Assembly: GCF_018499505.1 (NCBI RefSeq) | Contig: NZ_JAHDAC010000002.1 | Location: 124,001 to 188,000, forward strand | Length of the DNA: 64,000 bases | Direction of reading: 5' to 3' | Source: Streptococcus parasanguinis | GTDB taxonomy: Bacteria; Bacillota; Bacilli; Lactobacillales; Streptococcaceae | Shown here: piece by piece, positions 46,295-55,009 of the stretch | Layout: each line of letters begins with the position of its first letter | Numbering within the stretch: the first letter of the stretch is position 1 | The notes under the pieces: generated by a model | Databases searched by the model: none | What the model was told of the DNA's origin: nothing | Seen by the model: the letters and a program-made list of their open reading frames with translations, nothing else | Made by a program: the position numbers and the translations under genes

Positions 46295-49200
46295 AACCTC
46301 ACCCCTCTCAATGATTGTATTCGAGTTAACTCGTCATGAATTCTTTCTGCTACTTGATTGGCTAGTCGTTTGATATCGGCTTCTTCTCTTATCACTACAT
46401 CTGTAATGGAAACATTGATGACATTACCACCAGTTCCCATGGTTGATGCGATTCCTTCACCAATTGCCGCAAGATTCTGTTTGGTTAAAGGCAAGATAGC
46501 CTCTTTCCCAGCTTCACCACCAACCATCAGTTGTTTCCCATTCATGCCAAAGGCTGTCGGTTTCGTTAGAATCCCTCCCTTGGCATACCAAGCAATCGAA
46601 ATCTTAGGTAGTCCCCCCTTCAACCAATCAAGCGGATTGGCAGATCCACTCACAGAAAAGTGAGGTAAAGGAATATGTGGCCATGAAATCTTAAAGTTAA
46701 ACAGATTCTTGATGGCATTAATGGCAGAAGATACAACATTTTTTGCACCATTGATGGCATTTGAGATAGAATTCTTGATACCATTCCAGACACTTGAAAC
46801 AGTGGAGCTAATACCACTGAGAATACTAGAAATGGTCTGTTGAATACCAGACCAGCCACTGGATACAAAAGAAACAATTGAAGAAATCACTGACGAAATG
46901 ACGGATTTTATCGTGTTCCAAATAGAAGACACGATTCCAGAAATAGCGGTTAAAACATTACTAATGGTGCCTTTAATTCCATTCCAGGTATTGGAAATAA
47001 ACTGACCTATGGCAGACAATATCGTTGTCACAATTTGTTGAATAGCTTGCCAAACTCTCTGAAGAACTCCCTTGATCGTCTCCCATGCGCCAGACCAGTC
47101 ACCAGTTATGACCTGCATAATAGCTTTGATGATTCCTAAAACAACATTGATAGCTGTTTCGACAACTGTTTTGATGATGTCCCAAGCCGTGGTGATGATT
47201 AACTGAATATTTGCCCAAGTAGCTTCAAGATAGGGACCAATCAAAGACATGACCGTCTGAATAACTGTAGAAATGGCATTCCAGATCGTTTCAACTGCTG
47301 CTTGTATAAGGGCTTGATTTTCTGTCCACCAAGTGGTAAGAGTTCCCCAAATCGTCATGATAAAGGTACTAATCTCTTGAAGAATAACTGAAATAAAAGC
47401 ATAGATGGCATTCCAGATTTCAATGACTGCTGTCCGAAAGCCTTCATTGTTTTGCCACAGTTCTTGAATCCCAACGACTAATAGGGCAATCACTGCTATG
47501 ATGCCTAGAACTGTTCCAACAATCGGAGCTGCTGCAACGACCAATCCGCCAATGGTCGTTCCCATGGCGACTGCTGCCGCTTGAAGGGCTAAGAGTCCAG
47601 GTAACAACAGCCCGACAACTGTAATTAAACCACCCATAATGGCAATAAAGGTCTGAATGGGACTAGATAAGTTGCTGAACCAAGTAGCGACAGATTGAAG
47701 CAATTGAGCCAATAATTCAAGAACTGGTGCCAGAGTTTCCGCTAAAACTCCACCCACTTCTGCCATGGCAGCTTTTGCCGTGTTTTGTGTAGTCGTAAAT
47801 TTATCAATTGGATCAAGTGTTGCTTCATAAGTTGACGTCACAACTCCTAAAGCATTCTTAGCAGTCCCTGATAAATCATTAAATGAAAAAGCGCCACGCT
47901 TAATGGCATCGACCATTCGTGGTGCAGCTTTTGAACCAAAAACTTCTGAAGCAAGTGTCAGACTCTCTGTCTCATTTGTTGAATTTTTAATTTGTTCAAC
48001 AGTTTTTGCCAGACCATCTTGTAAGGTTAAACCATCCTTGGCATAATTAACAGCTGCTTTAGATAAAGTAGAAAGTGCAGCACTTGAATCGACACCAGCT
48101 TTTTCAAAGCGTCCCATTAAAGCGACACCCTCGTCAAAGGATAACCCAAGTGACTTAATTTGAGGAGCACCAGATACGACCTTACTCATTAGATCCTGAA
48201 CACCAACCCCAGTTTGTTGGGAAGTAAAAGTGACCGTATCAAGTACCATGGCGAGGTCTTTAGACTCAAGGCTATAGGATTCAATGGCCTGTTTGGCAGA
48301 AATAGCCGATTGCGTCACATCCGAGCCATTGATTTCAGCGTATTTGATTAACAAAGCTGAAGCCTGTGATAAAGCGTCTCCAGTTAAACCAAACTGAGTA
48401 TTTAATTCCCCAACGGCACTTCCTGCAGTCGCAAAATCTGTAGGAATGGATGTAGCGAGCTCTGTCGCAATATCTTGCATCCCTTCAAGTGCCTTTCCAC
48501 TTGCACCAGTCTTGGTGATGATGATATCCATCCCTTCATCAACTTCACGAAAAGCTTCAAGAGATTGTTGCCCAAATTCGATTAACTTTTGAGAGAGTTC
48601 ACCCAATCGGTCTCCAAACTCCATGAGGATATCTGCTTTTAATAAACCATTGGTTTGTTCAAGGCTTGCTGCAGATTGTTGGGAGGCATTGGAAAGACCC
48701 TCCATTTCCTGTTGGAGATTGTTATAGGCTGTCTTAGTATCGTTGAGTGTTTTCTCAAGCCGATTGGCTTCGACAGAATTCTCGCCATATTCTGATTTGG
48801 TTAGTTCTAACTGACGTTCTAAATTCGCAATTTGACGCTCAACGAGTTCTGACTGACTAGCAATTCTTCTTTGTGCTAAGGCTAATTTTTCAGACTCTGA
48901 AGCATTTGAACCAAGCTGACTCTCTTGCAAACGAAAGGTTGAATTGAGTTTCTCACTCTCTGATGCTAATTGGGTCTGTTCAGTTTCTAAACCGTTTAAT
49001 TTCGACCGGTTGCTTTCAACTGTGTTTCCGTGAGAATCAAGCGCTCGATTAACTCCTTCAAGTTTTGTTTCATAGCTTTTTAGGACATTTTGTGTTGTCT
49101 CAACTTCACGTTGGAATGCTCGATATTGTTCTGCACCAATATCCCCACGTTGGAATTGCGCTTCAACCTGACTTTGTGCCTGACGTAAGGTTTCTAGTTT

Positions 49201-49410
49201 CTCTTTTGTAGTCGCAATCTGTTTAGAAAGCACCTCTTGCTTTTGAGTAAGGAGAGTGACATTACCAGTATCAAACTTTAAGGCTCTATCAATTTGTTTC
49301 AGCTCTTTAGTGGATTCTGCTGCTTCTTTATTAATTCCCTTTAAGGCCCGTTGTAACGGTTGGGTGTCACCACCAATCTCAATCGTAATACCTTTGATGT
49401 TACCAGCCAT
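46291..49410 (-). CDS. Tail tape measure protein
   Basis: This 1,039-residue protein sets tail length. The first 270 residues are coiled coil (Gln/Glu/Lys/Asn rich). The middle (about 290-540) is the conserved phage TMP domain with TSIPTDFATAGSAVGELNTQ and SAKQAIESYSLES. Hydrophobic helices follow (about 570-650; GLITVVGLLLPGLLALQAAA), then a repeated IW-N-x-I-x-x-x-I stretch and a C-terminal SYA-KGGILTKPTAFGMNG region. By the rule of about 0.15 nm per residue the tail would be about 150 nm. The start follows AAGGAGGGAG. Confidence 0.95.
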   Translation of the reverse strand: MAGNIKGITIEIGGDTQPLQRALKGINKEAAESTKELKQIDRALKFDTGNVTLLTQKQEVLSKQIATTKEKLETLRQAQSQVEAQFQRGDIGAEQYRAFQREVETTQNVLKSYETKLEGVNRALDSHGNTVESNRSKLNGLETEQTQLASESEKLNSTFRLQESQLGSNASESEKLALAQRRIASQSELVERQIANLERQLELTKSEYGENSVEANRLEKTLNDTKTAYNNLQQEMEGLSNASQQSAASLEQTNGLLKADILMEFGDRLGELSQKLIEFGQQSLEAFREVDEGMDIIITKTGASGKALEGMQDIATELATSIPTDFATAGSAVGELNTQFGLTGDALSQASALLIKYAEINGSDVTQSAISAKQAIESYSLESKDLAMVLDTVTFTSQQTGVGVQDLMSKVVSGAPQIKSLGLSFDEGVALMGRFEKAGVDSSAALSTLSKAAVNYAKDGLTLQDGLAKTVEQIKNSTNETESLTLASEVFGSKAAPRMVDAIKRGAFSFNDLSGTAKNALGVVTSTYEATLDPIDKFTTTQNTAKAAMAEVGGVLAETLAPVLELLAQLLQSVATWFSNLSSPIQTFIAIMGGLITVVGLLLPGLLALQAAAVAMGTTIGGLVVAAAPIVGTVLGIIAVIALLVVGIQELWQNNEGFRTAVIEIWNAIYAFISVILQEISTFIMTIWGTLTTWWTENQALIQAAVETIWNAISTVIQTVMSLIGPYLEATWANIQLIITTAWDIIKTVVETAINVVLGIIKAIMQVITGDWSGAWETIKGVLQRVWQAIQQIVTTILSAIGQFISNTWNGIKGTISNVLTAISGIVSSIWNTIKSVISSVISSIVSFVSSGWSGIQQTISSILSGISSTVSSVWNGIKNSISNAINGAKNVVSSAINAIKNLFNFKISWPHIPLPHFSVSGSANPLDWLKGGLPKISIAWYAKGGILTKPTAFGMNGKQLMVGGEAGKEAILPLTKQNLAAIGEGIASTMGTGGNVINVSITDVVIREEADIKRLANQVAERIHDELTRIQSLRGVRL

Positions 49411-49427
49411 GACACTCCCTCCTTTCT

Positions 49428-49637
49428 CTAAAAGTTATCAAAATCAGCTTGGGTTGCTCGTCTAGTTTGTGATTTGTCCGAGCGCAAGGCGACATAATCC
49501 GTTTGATAATCCAATGCCATTCCAATGGAGATGTACTTTAAATCATTTATAGACAGTCCAGTCTCCTTGCAACAAGACAAGTAGCTTTCTACCGTGAAGA
49601 TTTCTTCACTCGCTTCATCGGTTTCATCGACTTTTTT
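49428..49637 (-). CDS. Tail assembly chaperone frameshift extension (gpT-like)
   Basis: In the -1 frame relative to the gene upstream, translation from the A AAA AAG site continues for 69 codons: VDETDEASEEIFTVESYLSC onward, ending QADFDNF at TAG (49428-49430), 17 bp before the tape-measure start. It lacks its own start and ribosome binding site, so it is made only as a fusion with the N-terminal protein, total 193 residues. This is the lambda gpG/gpGT arrangement found before tape-measure genes. Confidence 0.85.
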   Translation of the reverse strand, partial: KKVDETDEASEEIFTVESYLSCCKETGLSINDLKYISIGMALDYQTDYVALRSDKSQTRRATQADFDNF

Positions 49638-50008
49638 CGAGTCGACATTCCTTGATTTAACATCTCCATCAAGACTGGTCCAATCTCCTGAATCGGAAAC
49701 TCTTCCATCTCCATAAAGAAAACATCAAATGCTTTCACCCGTGGATTGGCTGATTTGGCAAATACCCAAAATAGTCGATGAAAGAAGGTCATATCGAAAT
49801 CAGAAAGAATAGAGACATCCATATTTTGTGCGGTTAGCTCCTCTCCTTCTTCTAACTGATTAAGTTGGTCTAAAATAGACTTGGCATTAATCATTTGAAA
49901 GAGGTCTTGAAAGTAATCTTTACCGAATTGTTCTTTATAGGCAATCGGTGTGTAAGCATTACTTGCTAGTGGGTAAACTTTCCCACAAATCGTCACCTGT
50001 TTTCTCAT
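49589..50008 (-). CDS. Tail assembly chaperone (gpG-like)
   Basis: This 139-residue protein (MRKQVTICGKVYPLASNAYT) lies between the major tail protein and the tape measure gene, as the tail chaperone does in siphoviruses. It ends in a basic tail (TRKKSMKPMKRVKKSSR) when translated without frameshift. The sequence A AAA AAG near its end lets part of the ribosomes slip -1 into the longer product. Both products guide tube polymerisation around the tape measure. Confidence 0.85.
   Translation of the reverse strand: MRKQVTICGKVYPLASNAYTPIAYKEQFGKDYFQDLFQMINAKSILDQLNQLEEGEELTAQNMDVSILSDFDMTFFHRLFWVFAKSANPRVKAFDVFFMEMEEFPIQEIGPVLMEMLNQGMSTRKKSMKPMKRVKKSSR
49631..49637 (-). promoter_or_regulatory. 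Programmed -1 frameshift site A AAA AAG
   Basis: On the minus strand the zero frame reads CGA AAA AAG, so the heptamer has the X XXY YYZ phase required for a -1 slip. The -1 frame stays open for 69 codons right up to the tape-measure gene. Confidence 0.85.
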
Positions 50009-50595
50009 GTACGACTACCTCCACTTGCGACAGTTGGCTCATATACAGACTTAAACCAATTTTTCTTCACTGTTTCGGGGGTCTCTTCTGTTGTCCGACG
50101 ACGAACCACCTGATCAAGTGGACGTGGACTGGCTGTGAATTTCAATTCCACTTCATTGATATCACTACCATTCTTGGTTTTTGAGCCTACTGTTGGTCGA
50201 GAGGCATAACAATAATAGAGGACATGAAGTGTCTCCTTCTTATCCCCTTCGAAACGGAACATTAATGCGAAGTTTTTCCGAGTCGCATTGGATGATTCCG
50301 TAATCACCTTATTGGTGTCATCTAATGTTTCCCCTAACACTCGAGTTAAGAATTCTTGTGTTAAAAGGGCAACCTTCAAAGTTCCACTATAACCATCATT
50401 GGATTCGGTCGTATAAAAGTTGATATTATCCGCTTTATAGGAACCAGAATCTCCTGTTGCTTCAAGTGTCAACTCTGCAGCACCTCTTAATCGTTCAACA
50501 TTCCCATAGGTTAAGGCTCCGTCACTCCCTTCCGTTGTGACTTCTGCCCAGTGGACATCTTGTAGACCAAACGTGACTTTATTTTTTTCAGCCAT
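50005..50595 (-). CDS. Major tail protein (phi13 family)
   Basis: This 196-residue tail tube subunit begins MAEKNKVTFGLQDVHWAEVT, as phi13-type major tail proteins do, with AELTLEATGDSGSYKADNIN and the conserved NFALMFRFEGDKKETLHVLY. It overlaps the chaperone gene by four bases. Position after the tail terminator gene fits the standard order. Confidence 0.92.
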   Translation of the reverse strand: MAEKNKVTFGLQDVHWAEVTTEGSDGALTYGNVERLRGAAELTLEATGDSGSYKADNINFYTTESNDGYSGTLKVALLTQEFLTRVLGETLDDTNKVITESSNATRKNFALMFRFEGDKKETLHVLYYCYASRPTVGSKTKNGSDINEVELKFTASPRPLDQVVRRRTTEETPETVKKNWFKSVYEPTVASGGSRT

Positions 50596-50607
50596 ATTTT
50601 CTCCTTC

Positions 50608-50925
50608 TTAAAATGCAAAATGAAAAGCAACCTGATAAAGTTGCTCGGTATCAATATAAGTTTCAACCTTGTCAAAAAACAAATGTTGCTCCATCAGAAA
50701 AGCTTCAATCTTCTCTTCAACATAAAAGTCTTTCTTCCTTGTGTAAAGTTCAAGAATGAATTGCGCGCCCTTATGGTAAACCTGATTGTCTGCCCCAAAG
50801 TTTTCTGATTGCGGACTATAATAAACCATAAAAGGCGGACTTGGACTGTGACCTTCTTCGAAGTGATGATAAGCAATCGGAAGATTTAAGGCTTTTAGCT
50901 GTTTAAAAAACTCCTTTTCGTTCAT
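50608..50925 (-). CDS. Tail completion/terminator-type protein
   Basis: This 105-residue protein (MNEKEFFKQLKALNLPIAYH) lies between the HK97 gp10-like protein and the major tail protein, the usual place for the tail terminator. It has FMVYYSPQSENFGADNQVYH and a beta-strand-rich C-terminus typical of that fold. Sequence conservation is weak, so the assignment rests mainly on place and size. It overlaps the gp10 gene (ATGA). Confidence 0.75.
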   Translation of the reverse strand: MNEKEFFKQLKALNLPIAYHHFEEGHSPSPPFMVYYSPQSENFGADNQVYHKGAQFILELYTRKKDFYVEEKIEAFLMEQHLFFDKVETYIDTEQLYQVAFHFAF

Positions 50926-51302
50926 AGCTTACCTCTAATTCTCTTCTCCAAAGCTTGAACTGCTTTTTGTTCAACGGGTCCAATATGAGGACGCCCGGAA
51001 ACTCGACCACCATTTTGTTTGGCATAGCCATTCTCAAGTAGATGAGTTAGGCCTGGTGTCCGATTATGAATCGTTTTCGTTTTACCAGTGGACGTGCTAC
51101 TCGTTTCCTTTGAAGTCCACCCTCTCACATAGCGACCACTCCGCTTGGGCGATGTAGATTTTAGAGTCGCAATGGCCTCGTCCGTTACAGCATCGACGGC
51201 TTCAACTACCGTCTCTGTTGTTTGATGCAAGTATTCCTCTAGCTCCTTTTCAATAGCCCTACTCAGTTCATCATCTCTCATGGCTCTTCCTCCACTCGAC
51301 AT
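50922..51302 (-). CDS. HK97 gp10-family head-tail protein
   Basis: This 126-residue protein has the HK97 gp10 pattern: N-terminal helices, SPKRSGRYVRGWT, then a HNRTPGLTHLLENGYAKQNG-type segment and GRPHIGPVEQKAVQAL near the end. These features are characteristic of gp10-family proteins that join head and tail. It overlaps the head closure gene by 25 bp. Confidence 0.88.
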   Translation of the reverse strand: MSSGGRAMRDDELSRAIEKELEEYLHQTTETVVEAVDAVTDEAIATLKSTSPKRSGRYVRGWTSKETSSTSTGKTKTIHNRTPGLTHLLENGYAKQNGGRVSGRPHIGPVEQKAVQALEKRIRGKL

Positions 51303-51607
51303 TTGACCATTTTCTTTTCAAAAAAGACATGGTCAATTGAAAGAATATTAAACGATTTCCCTTGAAAGATGAGTTTTGTATTGGTGGTATCAAGTGTGGC
51401 GACTTCTGAATCATATCTAAGAGTGACTATCAGCTGTAGTTTTCGTTTCGTTTGACCCACTTCAAATATCTCATCACTATTTGCTTGATTCACACTAGCC
51501 CACCGTGAAAATAAATCAGTAAACTGACTTGTTTCGTTACCAATATCATCTTGAGTAATCACACGTTTCTTGAAAAGAACTCGCCGGTTTAAAGGGGCAA
51601 TTTTCAT
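51278..51607 (-). CDS. Head closure / head-tail adaptor protein (SPP1 gp16-like)
   Basis: This 109-residue small beta protein (MKIAPLNRRVLFKKRVITQD) has the FSRWASVNQANSDEIFEVGQ segment and FQGKSFNILSIDHV end typical of phage head-tail joining proteins. It closes the portal after packaging. It directly follows the connector gene with no gap. Confidence 0.87.
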   Translation of the reverse strand: MKIAPLNRRVLFKKRVITQDDIGNETSQFTDLFSRWASVNQANSDEIFEVGQTKRKLQLIVTLRYDSEVATLDTTNTKLIFQGKSFNILSIDHVFFEKKMVKCRVEEEP

Positions 51608-51871
51608 TTAAAACACCTCTTTTCGCAAACCACCCAACAGATGATAGAGGGTCTCTTTCAAATCATGATGGTTAGCCTCTTCTCGGTGCTCGAAAAGATA
51701 AGCTAACGCATAGAGCATTGCGGAGCGAATAAGCGGTGTATCCACCAACTCATCCACTCGCAATACGTCTTTGCAGAGTTCTTCACTCGTTGCAATCAAG
51801 ACTTTTATCAAATCATCTTCCTCAGAAGTATCAACTCGTAGATAGATTTTAGCTTCTAAAAGCGTAAGCAT
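51608..51871 (-). CDS. Head-tail connector protein (gp6-like)
   Basis: This 87-residue helical protein (MLTLLEAKIYLRVDTSEEDD) matches phage gp6/gp15-type connectors, with the usual start LxxAKxxLRVD and D-x-L-I-x-x-L-I. It forms a ring below the portal. It starts three bases after the capsid gene's stop. Confidence 0.9.
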   Translation of the reverse strand: MLTLLEAKIYLRVDTSEEDDLIKVLIATSEELCKDVLRVDELVDTPLIRSAMLYALAYLFEHREEANHHDLKETLYHLLGGLRKEVF

Positions 51872-51874
51872 ATC

Positions 51875-53062
51875 TTACCCTTTCATGGTGAGCACTTTGA
51901 CAGCTTCAGTAAGAACCAATTTCCCATCCACACGTTGGCTACCCAAGAATCCAACTTGACCACTAGTCGCATACAACTCGTTCAGACGTTTGAAGGAACG
52001 TCCTTGACGGTCACTAATCCAATAATGAGAGAAGTCACCGAAGGCAAGTACCTTATTCCCTGATGCGATTTCTGGGGCATAACTTGACGTATAGTAGGGG
52101 CGGTTCAAAATCATGTCGGGCACACCTACCTGAACAGAAGGTTGCCAGATGTAATTTCCGTTGTTGTCCTTCAACTTACGCAGAGCCTTGACAGTAGAAT
52201 CATTGAGAATCCAAACAGCATTTTTACGATATGGGGACTTGAGGGAATGATAGAGATCCATGACATCATCAAACGTAATCGTATTCCCTGCTGTTGTCAC
52301 TCCTTCAGTAACCGTATGGAAAACACCTGTTGGTTTACCAGAACCATCCCCAATCAGGAATGCCTCTTCTTCTTTTGAACCAATACGGCGAGCAAATTCT
52401 TCTGCCATATAAGATTCAAGATCAAAGACAGAGTCATGAATCAACTCCTCTGAAATCTTGATAGCTGTCCCAACCTTGTAAGCACCAAGAGTCACTTGGC
52501 CAAAGGTTTCTTCACTCTCTGGGTAAGTACCATTTTCATCCATCCACGCAGCCGTACCATGACCTGTCACCACTGGAATCTTGCGCTCACCATTTGAGGT
52601 CTTGATAATGGTTGCCAAACGACGGAAGAAGTTCTCCTCTTCAAGAGCCTTAATCAAGCGGTTCTCGTATTCATCAGGTACCAAGTAACCACCTTGACCA
52701 TCATTCCCAATGTTCAAGGTATTATTAACGTCAAAGAAATTCTTTTGACGCACATTTTTCCAGAATGATTGGTTGTAAACAGTTGAAGCCGTACCTGTCT
52801 TCTCATCACCACCGGCATCAGTTCGTGGTTGAGAGACAATAGCTGCGCTAGTTGCTTGTGACAGTTCACGCTCAATACGTTCTTGGCGTTCCAAACGGTC
52901 AATCTCTTTTCCAAGATCAACCACTTCTTGTTCCAACTTATCGTAGCGTTCACTATCTTCCTGTGAAATCATGCCCTTTTCATCACGACATGAATCTAAG
53001 AAGTTCTTGGCTTTATCCCAAGCCTTGGCACGTTTTTCTCGTAGTTCTAAGATTGTGTCCAT
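51875..53062 (-). CDS. Major capsid protein, HK97 family
   Basis: This 395-residue protein has an N-terminal coiled-coil scaffolding (delta) domain (about residues 1-105) that the prohead protease should remove, then the HK97-fold shell domain beginning near NQSFWKNVRQ. GGYLVPDEYENRLIKALEEE, GTAIKISEELIHDSVFDLES and FLIGDGSGKPTGVFHT are typical. The start follows AGGAGGAC. Confidence 0.95.
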   Translation of the reverse strand: MDTILELREKRAKAWDKAKNFLDSCRDEKGMISQEDSERYDKLEQEVVDLGKEIDRLERQERIERELSQATSAAIVSQPRTDAGGDEKTGTASTVYNQSFWKNVRQKNFFDVNNTLNIGNDGQGGYLVPDEYENRLIKALEEENFFRRLATIIKTSNGERKIPVVTGHGTAAWMDENGTYPESEETFGQVTLGAYKVGTAIKISEELIHDSVFDLESYMAEEFARRIGSKEEEAFLIGDGSGKPTGVFHTVTEGVTTAGNTITFDDVMDLYHSLKSPYRKNAVWILNDSTVKALRKLKDNNGNYIWQPSVQVGVPDMILNRPYYTSSYAPEIASGNKVLAFGDFSHYWISDRQGRSFKRLNELYATSGQVGFLGSQRVDGKLVLTEAVKVLTMKG

Positions 53063-53077
53063 AGTATAAATGTCCTC

Positions 53078-53764
53078 CTAGGGTTTTAATAACTGTAGTC
53101 GTTTTTCCAAGGTGCTTACTGCAACCTTGGGTTTATCTATCAACTGTTCACACTTGGCGACCACTTGATTGGTTACTGTCTGCATTGAAAATGCATAGGC
53201 ATCTTGTGGCTCATCATTGTCATGAGTGCCATCGAAGATAATCTGATCCGCAAAACCTAACTCAACTGCTTTCTTTGCATTGAGCCAAGTCTCTCCATCC
53301 ATGAGGTTTGAGAGTTTCTGACGACTTAGAGATGTCTTAATCTCATAAGCGTTGATAATCGACTCCTTCACTTCATTTAGGAGCTGAATAGCTTTTTCCA
53401 TCTCACGTTTGTCACCACTCACAAAAGTGGCCGGATTATGAATCATCATCATAGAGACTGGACTCATGTTTACAATTGTTCCAGCCATGGCAATGACAGA
53501 TGCTGCACTAGCCGCAATGCCATCAATGTTTACGGTGACTGCTCCTTTATAATCCATTAACATGTTATAAATCTGAGCAGCCGCAAAGACATCTCCACCT
53601 GGGCTATTAATCCAAAGCGTGATATCTCCTTGTTCTGAAAGCAGTTCATCTTTAAAGAGTTGAGGAGTTACCTCATCCCCAAACCAAGATTCACTGGCAA
53701 TCACACCATTTAAAAAGAGGGTTCGTTCCCCCTCATTTTTGACCCAATTCCAAAATTTACGCAT
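53078..53764 (-). CDS. Head maturation protease, ClpP-like
   Basis: This 228-residue protease is of the ClpP/crotonase fold: INSPGGDVFAAAQIYN (oxyanion region), the nucleophile serine in GIAASAASVIAMAG and the histidine in MIHNPATFVSG. It trims the capsid delta domain during head maturation. It overlaps the portal gene by eight bases. Confidence 0.94.
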   Translation of the reverse strand: MRKFWNWVKNEGERTLFLNGVIASESWFGDEVTPQLFKDELLSEQGDITLWINSPGGDVFAAAQIYNMLMDYKGAVTVNIDGIAASAASVIAMAGTIVNMSPVSMMMIHNPATFVSGDKREMEKAIQLLNEVKESIINAYEIKTSLSRQKLSNLMDGETWLNAKKAVELGFADQIIFDGTHDNDEPQDAYAFSMQTVTNQVVAKCEQLIDKPKVAVSTLEKRLQLLKP

Positions 53765-54998
53765 CTTTGATAAAACCTCCTGCGTCTTCTAACTTGGTCA
53801 TGTTGCCATTGACCAAGTAAAGGTCACCACCTTCTTCTTTTGAAAGTGGGTTCATGTCCTCTAAGCGTCTAATATCATTTGTTGACAACCAACCATTTTG
53901 ACGGCCTATGGCATAGCCATTCATCCGACTCTGATAGTCCCCTCTTAACAAGCCATCCACATTGAATTTGATAAAATAATTCTTCTTCTCATCAGGTAAG
54001 AGCAGAGCTTTTTGAAAGGCTTGTTCAAATCGAACTACCCATGGGTCTAGCGTGTACTTCACAAACTCCAAGGACTGTTGTTCGATATTTGAAAAGGAAG
54101 ATTTCTCCAAGTCACCGACCATATGAGGTGGTATCCGATAGAGTCTTGCAATTTCATTGATTTGAAACTTACGTGTCTCTAAGAACTGGGCTTCATTGGG
54201 TGGAATCCCAATAGTCTTATAGCTCATGCCTTCTTCAAGGACAGCAACTTTATGGCTATTGTTTGTGCCTTGATAGACTTGATTCCACGACTCTCTAACC
54301 TTACTGGGGTCTTTGAGAATACCGGGATGTTCCAAAACACCTCCGGGATTCGCACCGTTCGCAAAGAATGATGCACCATACTCTTCAGTCGCCAAGGTCA
54401 TACCAACGGCATTTTTTGCCATAGCAATCGGTGAATAACCAATTAGACCATCAAAGCCAAGGCCAGGTACATGAAGCACTTCACTATTCTTGAGAATGAT
54501 ATTGCCCTTGTTCTTAAAGTTTGGGTTATCCTCTTCACTCCGTTGATATACATAGTAGAGTTCACCCTTATCATCTCGCTTGACGGACACCCTGTCTGGT
54601 AGCAAGGGATACAAGGCTAAGACCTGCCCTCTCCCATCACGAATAATCTGGGCATAAGCATTACCCCAAATCAAAAGATGACTCATGAGTGTCTCACGAA
54701 AGACAAAGGATGTCATGTCTGGATTTGGTTCATCATGAAGTAGGTAATAGAGCTGATGATTAACATCTTGTTCCTTGCCTTCATCCGTATGCCTGTAAAC
54801 ATGGATAGGGAGGCTAGCAATCGCTTCAGCTAAAATTCGCACACAGGCATAGACTGCAGTCGTTTGAAGAGCTGTCATTTCATTAACATTCTTACCAGAT
54901 GTGGTTCGTCCAAAAAGATATGAAAAATCCGACCCCTCATACGAGTTGGCCGGTTTGTCTCTTGCCCTCTTTAATCCAATCAATTCTAAGATTCCCAT
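53757..54998 (-). CDS. Phage portal protein
   Basis: This 413-residue HK97-type portal protein forms the dodecameric DNA entry ring. VYACVRILAEAIASLPIHVY, LLIWGNAYAQIIRDGRG and the FQINEIARLYRIPPHMVGDL region are family hallmarks. The start follows AGAAGGAGG, 11 bp after the terL stop. Confidence 0.95.
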   Translation of the reverse strand: MGILELIGLKRARDKPANSYEGSDFSYLFGRTTSGKNVNEMTALQTTAVYACVRILAEAIASLPIHVYRHTDEGKEQDVNHQLYYLLHDEPNPDMTSFVFRETLMSHLLIWGNAYAQIIRDGRGQVLALYPLLPDRVSVKRDDKGELYYVYQRSEEDNPNFKNKGNIILKNSEVLHVPGLGFDGLIGYSPIAMAKNAVGMTLATEEYGASFFANGANPGGVLEHPGILKDPSKVRESWNQVYQGTNNSHKVAVLEEGMSYKTIGIPPNEAQFLETRKFQINEIARLYRIPPHMVGDLEKSSFSNIEQQSLEFVKYTLDPWVVRFEQAFQKALLLPDEKKNYFIKFNVDGLLRGDYQSRMNGYAIGRQNGWLSTNDIRRLEDMNPLSKEEGGDLYLVNGNMTKLEDAGGFIKDA

Positions 54999-55009
54999 AG
55001 AACCTCCTT

